Made by a program: the position numbers and the translations under genes. A stretch of DNA of 6,053 nucleotides from Bryobacteraceae bacterium (GTDB taxonomy: Bacteria; Acidobacteriota; Terriglobia; Bryobacterales; Bryobacteraceae), in contig CANGVB010000251.1 of assembly GCA_947456995.1 (NCBI GenBank), positions 1 to 6,053 on the forward strand, read 5' to 3'. Shown here in pieces: positions 1 through 5,917 of this stretch (within the stretch, counting starts at the first letter, position 1; each line of letters starts with the position of its first letter). Below the pieces are notes generated by a model. That model saw only the letters and a program-made list of their open reading frames with translations. It had not been told where the DNA came from and did no database searches.

Positions 1-440
1 CGAAAAATACGATGAAGCAGGGTGAGCAGATAGCGAGTAACGACAATGATCGCGATCAGGTTGAAGACGTTGGGAATGTAGGCAATGAAGTCGTCAAAGA
101 TCCGCTTGAAGGGAAAGAGCACTACATCGACGATCCAGTGGCCTGCTGATTCAGTCTCTTTGTACAGTTCAAGAACGAACGAAATGTAGCGAATGAAACC
201 GATGGCGATGATGAGCCATTTGAAGACTGTGAGTGCGGTGGAGACTCTCGAAGCAATCCGGTCTGCTTCCAGGATTTCATGTGCCTTTGCGGCAAGACCC
301 TCTTTTTTGACTCGACGCCAGACCTGAATTTTTCGCGTTGCCCAGGACTGCAACCAGTTCAACAAAAGAACGAGCGCCACGAACAGAATCGTGGCGCCCA
401 ATGAAGGCCAAAAATGCAGAGGTAGAACGATATCGCTCAC
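1..440 (-). CDS. MscS-family mechanosensitive ion channel, N-terminal part (partial)
   Basis: The first 146 residues of a membrane protein that continues past the left edge of the window. It starts with GTG at 440; there is no Met in the visible frame and a TAA lies two codons upstream, so GTG is the only reasonable start. That GTG overlaps the TGA of the preceding dehydratase gene (shared GTGA), which points to translational coupling. Visible features are a hydrophobic segment at about residues 9-30, a basic/charged linker (31-65, with RKIQVWRRVKK), a second segment (about 68-91) and a third (about 120-142). The stretch YIPNVFNLIAIIVVTRYLL resembles the transmembrane helix that comes before the pore-forming helix in the larger MscS-like channels, which relieve osmotic pressure in the inner membrane. 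The pore helix and the MscS beta domain are outside the window, so the family call rests on the N-terminal pattern only. Confidence 0.7.
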   Translation of the reverse strand, partial: MSDIVLPLHFWPSLGATILFVALVLLLNWLQSWATRKIQVWRRVKKEGLAAKAHEILEADRIASRVSTALTVFKWLIIAIGFIRYISFVLELYKETESAGHWIVDVVLFPFKRIFDDFIAYIPNVFNLIAIIVVTRYLLTLLHRIF

Positions 441-1762
441 TGTTTAATAATTGTGCCATCCCGGCGGCGTACTTCGCCCCATCCGCCGTTGAGGCTTTTC
501 TTTTCTCCGCTTTCGCCAAACCCAAACGGATACTTCTTGGCGGCAGTTTCATTGATTTCGATTCCCCAGCCTGGAGCCTCGCTCACATACATATAGCCGT
601 TCTTGTGTTCGGGCACACCAGAGAAAACCTCGCGTACGCGCTCATTGAAGGCAGAGTATTCCTGGATGCCAAAATTGGGGATCGTCAGGTCGAGCGTCGC
701 GTTTGCGGCATGCCCGATCGGGGAAACGTCGCCAGGGCCATGCCAGGCCGTTCTCACGTTGAAGGCTTCGCAAAGTGTTGCGAGCTTACGGGCCGGAGTG
801 AGGCCGCCGATCATCGAAATGTGAACACGGATGAAGTCAATCAGTCGCTCACTTACCAGATCCATCCACTCGAGGGGATGAGTGAAGAGTTCGCCCATAG
901 CGAGTGGAGTTGTGGTGTGCTGACGAATGCGCCGGAACCAGGCAACATCTTCAGGACTCACCGGATCTTCCCAGAAGAAGAGTTTGAACTGTTCAATGTC
1001 TTTGCCCATCTGGAGAGCCTGTGTCGGGTGGATGCGCTCGTGGGTGTCGTGGAGGATCTCGATGTCGGGGCCAAGCTCTTTACGTACCGCTTCAAAAAGC
1101 TTGATGGTTCGCGAGATGTAGGCTGCCGGCTCGTAGAATGGGCCATTAAATAGACTGGTTGCGCCACGGCTGCCACTGCCCTGCCCTGCACCATAAGCAG
1201 CCTGGCCGGGGATCCCGACCTGGACGCGGACATAGCGTTGCCCCTCGGAGACAAGCCTCTTAGCCTGATCGACGCATTCAGAAATTTCAGCGCCTGAAGC
1301 GTGTCGGTAAGTGTCGACAGCCTCGCGTACTTTGCCACCCAGGAGTTGGTAGACAGGCATTCCTGCCTGACGGCCTTTGATATCCCACAGGGCCTGATCG
1401 ACGCCAGAAATCGCGTTGTTCAGGACTGGTGAATTGCGCCAGTAGCTGGAGTTGTAGTTAGCCTGCCAGATGTCGTCGATACGATCTGCCGGCTTGCCGA
1501 TGAGAAAGGGCTTGAGGTATCGATTGACGGCTTCAACCACAAGGTCGGCACGCTGCGTGTAGGTGCCGCAACCGTAGCCGTAGAGGCCATCCTGATCGGT
1601 CAGAATCTTTACGACAACCAGGCGCAGACCGGCTGGAGCCGTTGCAATTACCTGGACGTCTTTAATCTTGGGGCTGGGCATGCCCTTACGGGCTTGCCAG
1701 GCGATTGCCTCAGCAGGAACATACGATGCGAGGGCGAGTTTTACGAGGTCACGACGCTTCAT
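437..1762 (-). CDS. Enolase-superfamily dehydratase, ManD/RspA type, with Tat-like signal
   Basis: A 441-residue protein of the mandelate racemase/enolase superfamily, closest by eye to the D-mannonate/D-gluconate dehydratase (ManD, RspA) group, which removes water from sugar acids using Mg2+. The three expected metal ligands are visible with 26-residue spacing: D239 in LHDTHER, E265 in FFWEDP and E291 in MGELF. H241, R179 and Y190 (VRVQ...AAYG) match the catalytic His and Arg/Tyr pair, H341 sits in WHGPGDVSP, and E368 in NFGIQEY. The C-terminal ending (RRRDGTIIK) also fits ManD proteins. The N-terminus MKRRDLVKLALAS looks like a twin-arginine signal with a possible cleavage site after AIA or WQA (about residues 19-24). 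That suggests export, which is unusual for a sugar-acid dehydratase. The Arg-to-Tyr interval is 11 residues, against 12 as I recall for ManD, so activity may differ. The gene follows ccmD by 5 bases and overlaps the channel gene by 4. The substrate is unknown. Confidence 0.88.
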   Translation of the reverse strand: MKRRDLVKLALASYVPAEAIAWQARKGMPSPKIKDVQVIATAPAGLRLVVVKILTDQDGLYGYGCGTYTQRADLVVEAVNRYLKPFLIGKPADRIDDIWQANYNSSYWRNSPVLNNAISGVDQALWDIKGRQAGMPVYQLLGGKVREAVDTYRHASGAEISECVDQAKRLVSEGQRYVRVQVGIPGQAAYGAGQGSGSRGATSLFNGPFYEPAAYISRTIKLFEAVRKELGPDIEILHDTHERIHPTQALQMGKDIEQFKLFFWEDPVSPEDVAWFRRIRQHTTTPLAMGELFTHPLEWMDLVSERLIDFIRVHISMIGGLTPARKLATLCEAFNVRTAWHGPGDVSPIGHAANATLDLTIPNFGIQEYSAFNERVREVFSGVPEHKNGYMYVSEAPGWGIEINETAAKKYPFGFGESGEKKSLNGGWGEVRRRDGTIIKQ

Positions 1763-1767
1763 GGCGG

Positions 1768-1920
1768 CTAGAGCTTCTCCTGTGAAAGTGTGCGCTTTAG
1801 CGTCTCCAGTTGGTCCTGGAGTTTTCGTCCTCGCGAGACAAGACTGACAACATAAATGGCAAGGATGAGCCAGGCGGCCGCAAAGCCGTAGAACATGTAG
1901 GTGAAGTTACGTTGGTCCAT
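1768..1920 (-). CDS. ccmD: CcmD-like heme exporter subunit (50 aa)
   Basis: A 50-residue ORF starting MDQRNFTYMFYGFAAAW. It has one transmembrane segment (about residues 8-28) followed by a basic, heptad-like tail (SRGRKLQDQLETLKRTL). This is the layout of CcmD-family proteins: a single-pass membrane protein with a short cytoplasmic helix that stabilises CcmC and helps release holo-CcmE from the CcmABCD complex. Position supports it: it lies downstream of ccmA, ccmB and ccmC on the same strand and 5 bases before the dehydratase gene. It is separated from ccmC by 221 bases holding a broken PIN-domain remnant, although ccmD normally follows ccmC directly. No strong Shine-Dalgarno sequence is visible ahead of the ATG. 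The assignment rests on size, topology and context, since CcmD proteins share little sequence. Confidence 0.82.
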   Translation of the reverse strand: MDQRNFTYMFYGFAAAWLILAIYVVSLVSRGRKLQDQLETLKRTLSQEKL

Positions 1921-1958
1921 GGTGAATATGAAAAGCGCGTAACCAAGCTAACACAGCC

Positions 1959-2140
1959 TTAAGAGTTTGGGGAGGGGGCGCGCACGGGAATCAGTTCGAG
2001 ATCGTCGATGAAATTGAAATCGCGGTGATTGAGGATGCTGAGAAGCTGTTGGTGGCGGTGGTGGCAATCCAGAAGTCGGGTTCGCTGATCGGAGCATTCG
2101 CTCTGGACAATGCAGAGATGACCATCGCCATTAACTTCAG
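1959..2140 (-). pseudogene. Frameshifted C-terminal remnant of a VapC-like PIN-domain toxin
   Basis: The gap between ccmC and ccmD encodes PIN-like sequence split over two frames. One frame (ATG at 2131, stop at 1991) reads ISEPDFWIATTATN, the usual helix near the third acidic site of VapC ribonucleases. From about 2045 onward, another frame reads SILNHRDFNFIDDLELIPV and ends at a TAA at 1959-1961, which looks like the typical VapC C-terminal strand and final acidic residue. Going from the first frame to the second takes a one-base deletion or two-base insertion at about 2036-2050. The N-terminal two thirds of a PIN domain are absent, because ccmC ends at 2142, and no antitoxin is visible. 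I read this as a decayed toxin fragment that arrived between ccmC and ccmD. The family call is by eye from a short stretch. Confidence 0.6.
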
Positions 2141-2141
2141 G

Positions 2142-2828
2142 TTATCGTGAATAGGCGAGGCGACGCAGACCTTCGATCTCGCGCAAAGTCTCTTCCTGTC
2201 GCAAGCGTAAAGTAACCATAACTACGCAAAGCAGCAGGAAGGCAATGAAGTTGTGATAGGTCATTCCTTCCATGGCCGGATCGATATTGCCGCCACCGGT
2301 TCTAAAGCTCATGACAGCACCCGGATGCTGCGTTCGCCACCAGTCGATGGCTTTGTAGCAGATGACGACACTGGCGAAGGCGAACACATTCAAGACGCCG
2401 GTTACACGCAAGCGCTCGCTTGGGTCTGGAATCATGTTTCGCATCATGAGATAGCCAGCATAGGTCAGAGCAGTAATGAAAGCCCAGGTGAGGCGGGCGT
2501 CCCAGGTCCACCAGATTCCCCAGATGATTTTGGCCCAGATCATTCCGGTGGCGAGGCCTACAAAGGTGAAGGCTAAGCCAACTTCAGTAGCAGCGACAGC
2601 AAGCGAGTCTGCCCGGTTGCTCTTGCTGCGAATCGCAACCGCACTGGCGATACCGGCAACGAGGAAGGACAGAAAGCAGGTCCACCAACTGGGGATGTGA
2701 AAGAACATGATGCGATAGATCATTCCCTGCGCCGCTTCATCCGGCAGTACAAGCAGCATCGTGTAAAGATTTCGCACGAGATAGAGCCCACTGGTGAGGC
2801 CGACGGCAAGCAGGATTTTGTCAAACAT
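2142..2828 (-). CDS. ccmC: Heme exporter/chaperone-loading protein CcmC
   Basis: A 228-residue polytopic inner-membrane protein. It has about six transmembrane segments (roughly residues 5-26, 47-67, 84-105, 113-131, 143-163 and 190-208) and the tryptophan-rich heme-handling WWD motif at 103-112 (WGIWWTWDAR). The two periplasmic histidines expected to bind heme iron flank that motif: H44 in FFHIPSWW and H168 in TQHPG. CcmC presents heme to the chaperone CcmE, forming the covalent heme-CcmE adduct. The length is normal for the family (E. coli CcmC is about 245 residues). The gene starts 12 bases after ccmB. It has no clear Shine-Dalgarno sequence, so its translation may depend on readthrough from ccmB. 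It ends in TAA at 2142-2144 just where the PIN remnant begins. Confidence 0.95.
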   Translation of the reverse strand: MFDKILLAVGLTSGLYLVRNLYTMLLVLPDEAAQGMIYRIMFFHIPSWWTCFLSFLVAGIASAVAIRSKSNRADSLAVAATEVGLAFTFVGLATGMIWAKIIWGIWWTWDARLTWAFITALTYAGYLMMRNMIPDPSERLRVTGVLNVFAFASVVICYKAIDWWRTQHPGAVMSFRTGGGNIDPAMEGMTYHNFIAFLLLCVVMVTLRLRQEETLREIEGLRRLAYSR

Positions 2829-2840
2829 GTAGATCTGGTT

Positions 2841-3515
2841 TTAGTCTACAAGGATTGTGTCGATCAGACCGAGTGCAAGAGTGGTAAAAATCACATCGAA
2901 ACCTACCAGAAGCCGCACCCAAATCAGGTCGTCGCCCTCCGGCACTTTCCCGACGCTCACGATATTGGTGAGGTACATCGCTGCCGCCAGTGCCGGGATG
3001 ATCATCGGATAGAGGATCACGGGGAGCATCAGTTCCCGCAACCGCAAATTGACAGTCATTGCAGCAAAGACCGTACCCAGGATCGCGATCGCCCACGATG
3101 CCAGCAGACAGATGCCGATCAGCCAGAGCGGCAACTGGAAAAGGTTGATGTTGTAGAGCACGCTGAAGACAGGAAGGCAGACGGCTTCGATCATCAGAAT
3201 GAAGAGCAGGTTTGCGAAAGTCTTGCCCAGCATCAGCGCCGAGGCGGGTACTCGATTGACAAGAAGTACATCCAGGCAATCGTTGGATTGCTCGCGCAGA
3301 AAACTACGGTTCACCAGTAGGACTCCCGAGAAGGCAAAGAGAATCCAAAGCAAGCCGCCACTGATTTCGCGAATCTGTTCGCTGGTGGGGTCGATTGCAA
3401 AACTGAAGAGGATCAGCACAACCAGTGCGAAGGCGAGCGACGCGTTGAGCGCTTCTTTACCGCGAAGCTCCATGCGGACGTCTTTGAGGAAGATCTGCCA
3501 GGATTGCCGCAGCAT
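2841..3515 (-). CDS. ccmB: Heme exporter membrane subunit CcmB
   Basis: A 224-residue integral membrane protein, the permease partner of the CcmA ATPase in the CcmABCD complex that releases heme-loaded CcmE. There are six predicted transmembrane segments at about residues 25-42, 53-69, 98-120, 128-152, 162-182 and 199-221. The cytoplasmic loop at 70-97 contains SFLREQSNDCLDVLLVNRVP, in the place where the family has its conserved acidic loop. The stretch LPVILYPMIIPALAAAM (163-180) is the most characteristic CcmB segment. The length matches the usual ~220 residues. Its ATG overlaps the ccmA stop by one base (TGATG), so A and B are probably coupled to give matched subunits. A GGAG lies about 11 bases upstream of the start. 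Confidence 0.93.
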   Translation of the reverse strand: MLRQSWQIFLKDVRMELRGKEALNASLAFALVVLILFSFAIDPTSEQIREISGGLLWILFAFSGVLLVNRSFLREQSNDCLDVLLVNRVPASALMLGKTFANLLFILMIEAVCLPVFSVLYNINLFQLPLWLIGICLLASWAIAILGTVFAAMTVNLRLRELMLPVILYPMIIPALAAAMYLTNIVSVGKVPEGDDLIWVRLLVGFDVIFTTLALGLIDTILVD

Positions 3516-4177
3516 CAGGAGATGGCTCCGTAGGTGCGGTAGAGCCAGGTGCTGTCGGTGAGCATTTCCTCCGGCCGGGGCCCCACGTAGGCCAGCTTGC
3601 CGCGCTCAAGAAACAAGATCCGCGTGGCGAGAGCCATCGCTTCGGGAATCTGGTGGGTAGAAAGCACGATGGTGCATTTGCGAGCAAGAGCCTGCGCGAG
3701 CAAGGTCTGCAGAAGCGCGGTGGCCTTGTCGTCTAGCGAGGTGAAGGGTTCGTCCAGCAGTAACAGCTCTGGCTCGCCCATGAAGGCACGGGCCAGGGCA
3801 AGGCGCTGCCGCATGCCGCGCGAATACTCCCGCAAGGGAGCGTCGGCAACGTCTTTCAGGTTCACCCGCTCGAGCCATTCTTCGACATTGATTGGCACTG
3901 TGGCGAGGCTGGCAAAGAAGATCAGGTTCTCACGGGCGCTGAGTTCGTCATAGACACCAATACCGTGCCCCAGCATGCTGACGCGGCGAGTAATGTCGAG
4001 GGTGCCTTCAGTCGGCCGCGACAGGCCAGACATTAGGTGGATGAGTGTTGTCTTGCCGGCACCATTGCGGCCCAGCAGAGCGACACAATCACCAGCTTCA
4101 AGGGTGAAGTTGAGATTGCGCAGGGCAGGAAAATTGCCGAAGAACTTCGAAACTTTGCTGGCGGAGAGGACGCTCAT
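3515..4177 (-). CDS. ccmA: Heme exporter ATP-binding protein CcmA
   Basis: A 220-residue ABC ATPase that powers the CcmABCD complex on the cytoplasmic face. Numbering from the chosen start, the Walker A motif is GRNGAGKT (36-43), the signature motif is degenerate YSRGMRQR (118-125), Walker B is LLLLDEP (138-144, catalytic E143), the D-loop is SLDD (147-150) and the switch histidine is H175. The LGHGIGVYDELSARENL stretch (69-85) is typical of CcmA. A longer frame exists from an ATG at 4231. I chose the ATG at 4177 (MSVLSASKVSKFFG) because CcmA proteins begin close to this point, and the extra 18 residues only translate the tail of the upstream gene in another frame. With this start there is a 10-base gap after the upstream stop. 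No strong Shine-Dalgarno sequence is visible for either start. Confidence 0.94.
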   Translation of the reverse strand: MSVLSASKVSKFFGNFPALRNLNFTLEAGDCVALLGRNGAGKTTLIHLMSGLSRPTEGTLDITRRVSMLGHGIGVYDELSARENLIFFASLATVPINVEEWLERVNLKDVADAPLREYSRGMRQRLALARAFMGEPELLLLDEPFTSLDDKATALLQTLLAQALARKCTIVLSTHQIPEAMALATRILFLERGKLAYVGPRPEEMLTDSTWLYRTYGAIS

Positions 4178-4187
4178 TGCAGGGCCA

Positions 4188-5150
4188 TCAAGCAATCGTC
4201 GAAGGCTTCTGCAATAGATAAACGAAGCCAATCGCCAGGGCCAGCATGGTCAGGCCCACGATCCACCACATACGGTCGTGAATCTTCGGAGGGATAGCCT
4301 GTGGCTCAGGCATGCTGCTCTCGTCAGCCTCAAGCGCACGCAGCGAGCCGGTACCAGTGATTTCGATCTCGTAGTCAGCCTTGGTGAGAGCGTAGACCTC
4401 TGCCTGGGTTTGAGGCTCTGCGCCGAGATCTTCAAGACCTTCGCCGCTGAGCTTTACTCCGCTGGGCGTAACCAGACGTGTCTGGCCTTCTTTGTCGTTC
4501 ATTGGGTGAAGGATGCGGCCGCGAAACTTACCCGGAGACGTCACCGGCAAGGTGTACTGCATATCGAAGCGGGATTCGCCGGGCTTGATCGGGTAATCCA
4601 CCTTGAAGACGTTTGCAGGCCCGGCAGGATCGGCTTGCTTGGACACAGGCATGTTGCCGGGGCCGGAGACACGAAGCTGGAGATTCTCTTTGCCTTCGGG
4701 AGACAGGAAGAATCTAAAGGTGCCGTTCACCGGGTCGACAAAACTAGCGTTCCCGCTATTGCGGAAAATGATGCTCTCGTTGATCGAGAGCTTGTCGCCC
4801 GAGGGTTCCACCAGCATCATGTGTTGCACGATCTTGGTGGTGCCGTTCTGCTTGGTGGTGTTGTAGATCTCGATTTCAACGCCAGACCCATTAGAGCCAG
4901 GATTGAGCAACTTGTTGTAAGTGACGCCGTCGAAGATCGCCTGCATGAGCAGGGGCCCATCGACGCCTTGGGCAAACTGAAATTTGCCATCATCGCCAGA
5001 CTTGGTGTTGCCTGCAGGCATCATGCCGCCGTCGCCCAGACGCATCAGAACAATCGGGACATCAGCCGCTGGTTTGCCAGTGGTTTTATTGACTACGGTT
5101 CCATCAATTGCAAACAGTGTTGCCGCACAGAGAAGGAGAAGGGATTTCAT
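4188..5150 (-). CDS. Exported, C-terminally anchored protein of unknown function in the ccm operon
   Basis: A 320-residue protein that I do not recognise as a named family. It begins with a short signal peptide (MKSLLLLCAATLFA). Residues 15-80 (IDGTVVNKTTGKPAADVPIV...) resemble a carboxypeptidase-regulatory-like, transthyretin-type beta domain. A long periplasmic part follows, rich in Gly, Asn and beta-type patterns, including YNTTKQNGTTKI and a Ser/Gly/Pro-rich region. One transmembrane helix lies near the end (WWIVGLTMLALAIGFVYLL, 295-313) with a very short cytoplasmic tail. The proposed topology is a large periplasmic domain with a C-terminal anchor. There is no CXXC or CXXCH, so it is not a cytochrome or a thiol reductase. 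It overlaps the CcmI-like gene by 4 bases (ATGA) and comes 10 bases before ccmA, so it is co-expressed with heme-delivery genes. A scaffold or apocytochrome-binding role is possible but unproven. Confidence 0.8.
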   Translation of the reverse strand: MKSLLLLCAATLFAIDGTVVNKTTGKPAADVPIVLMRLGDGGMMPAGNTKSGDDGKFQFAQGVDGPLLMQAIFDGVTYNKLLNPGSNGSGVEIEIYNTTKQNGTTKIVQHMMLVEPSGDKLSINESIIFRNSGNASFVDPVNGTFRFFLSPEGKENLQLRVSGPGNMPVSKQADPAGPANVFKVDYPIKPGESRFDMQYTLPVTSPGKFRGRILHPMNDKEGQTRLVTPSGVKLSGEGLEDLGAEPQTQAEVYALTKADYEIEITGTGSLRALEADESSMPEPQAIPPKIHDRMWWIVGLTMLALAIGFVYLLQKPSTIA

Positions 5151-5431
5151 TTCGACGCTCCAATGCTGGCTTTGAGTGCATCCACATCGGCCAGTACCTG
5201 GGCGAGTTCGCTCTGGAGGCTGTGTTTCGATTTGGCGTAATCCTCATCCGACAGCTTTCCCAACCTCAACTCAAACTGGAGATCCCGAAGGTTTTCATAG
5301 ATGCGCGCTTTGCGCTCGTCGAAGATCTTGAAGGGGTTTTCAGGAGGAAGCTTGGGAAGATCCGCTTCACGGATGAACAGACTAAGGGCAAGCACGAGGA
5401 GCGTGAGCCCGATGGCAATAGCGATGATCAT
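5147..5431 (-). CDS. Short CcmI-like membrane-anchored coiled-coil protein
   Basis: A 94-residue protein with an N-terminal transmembrane helix (about residues 1-20, MIIAIAIGLTLLVLALSLFI) and a charged, helical C-terminal part. The sequence RKARIYENLRDLQFELRLGK followed by LSDEDYAKSKHSLQSEL resembles the first soluble segment of CcmI/CycH, where the typical pattern is a YRDQL...GRLSEEEY-type helix pair. CcmI normally carries a periplasmic TPR domain that captures the apocytochrome C-terminus. That domain is missing here, so the protein is much shorter than full-length CcmI. It sits 9 bases after ccmH and shares ATGA with the next gene, so it belongs to the operon. In a split system it could hold CcmH/CcmF together. 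The CcmI relation is suggested by sequence pattern and position and is not certain. Confidence 0.7.
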   Translation of the reverse strand: MIIAIAIGLTLLVLALSLFIREADLPKLPPENPFKIFDERKARIYENLRDLQFELRLGKLSDEDYAKSKHSLQSELAQVLADVDALKASIGASK

Positions 5432-5440
5432 GAGGGCGGT

Positions 5441-5917
5441 CTAGGATTCCATTCGATCGAGTTCTTTTGCCGCCGTCGACTCGTAAGCCGCGAGAGCGGT
5501 TGCTTCTACAGGTACTTCAGGCGGGGGCATTGGGTTACGGAAGCGCTTGATATAAACGCCGACTGCAATCAGACCAATCAAGGCAGCAAAACCCGGCATC
5601 AGCCAGCCGAGCAAACCAAAGCCAGTAGTTTCAGGTTCAGCCAATGCCTTGCGGCCTTGTTCTTTTACGAAGCGCCCGACGATGTTCTGATCACTGGCAC
5701 CCATGGTCTGGAGCTGCTTGATCTTCTGCTTGGCCGGAAAGGCATAACCACAGGCAATCATCGAACAATCGCCGACCGAATTACGGCAGCTTCCACACAG
5801 GCAGGCCAGCTTCATGCCGACGCGCTTGATCTCGGGAGAGATGAAGTCCATCGGGTTTTGCGCAATCGATATCGTTGTCAGAAGCGCGAGCAGGGCGAGA
5901 GTCTTAAGTCTTTGCAT
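5441..5917 (-). CDS. ccmH: Cytochrome c maturation protein CcmH (thiol oxidoreductase)
   Basis: A 158-residue protein with a signal peptide (about residues 1-19, RLKTLALLALLTTISIA), a periplasmic Cys-rich domain and one transmembrane helix (about 101-123), followed by a short tail. CcmH normally carries an LRCXXC motif that reduces the apocytochrome heme-binding cysteines. Here the motif is LACLCGSCRN with C39, C41 and C44, plus C51 and C57 downstream (DCSMIACGYA). The C41-GS-C44 pair is the likely redox pair. This multi-cysteine form differs from the E. coli type. I chose the ATG at 5917 because an AGGAG lies four bases before it; a longer frame from 5953 has no such site and would overlap ccmF more. 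The start lies inside the end of ccmF (14-base overlap). E. coli CcmH has a C-terminal TPR part; here only a tail follows the membrane helix. Confidence 0.9.
   Translation of the reverse strand: MQRLKTLALLALLTTISIAQNPMDFISPEIKRVGMKLACLCGSCRNSVGDCSMIACGYAFPAKQKIKQLQTMGASDQNIVGRFVKEQGRKALAEPETTGFGLLGWLMPGFAALIGLIAVGVYIKRFRNPMPPPEVPVEATALAAYESTAAKELDRMES

Noticed and set aside
338..1153. Plus-strand open frame of 271 codons opposite the dehydratase
   Set aside because: The minus strand carries all enolase-superfamily catalytic residues here; the plus frame has no family features.
1921..1958. Possible promoter ahead of ccmD (TGTTAG, 17 bases, CATATT)
   Set aside because: Both boxes are weak matches, and the supposed -10 ends only four bases from the ATG. 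I cannot support it from sequence alone.
1991..2131. A real 46-residue gene in the ccmC-ccmD gap
   Set aside because: Only its first half looks like a PIN domain and the second half turns into a Ser/Ile/Thr-rich run, while the matching PIN ending is in another frame. A frameshifted remnant explains it better.
4178..4231. Longer ccmA start at 4231
   Set aside because: It would add 18 residues that only translate the tail of the upstream gene in another frame. CcmA proteins begin near MSVLSASKVS.
4278..5240. Plus-strand open frame of 320 codons opposite the exported unknown protein
   Set aside because: It lies antisense to a gene with signal peptide, membrane anchor and operon overlaps. Its translation has no recognisable domain and it is probably a codon-bias shadow.
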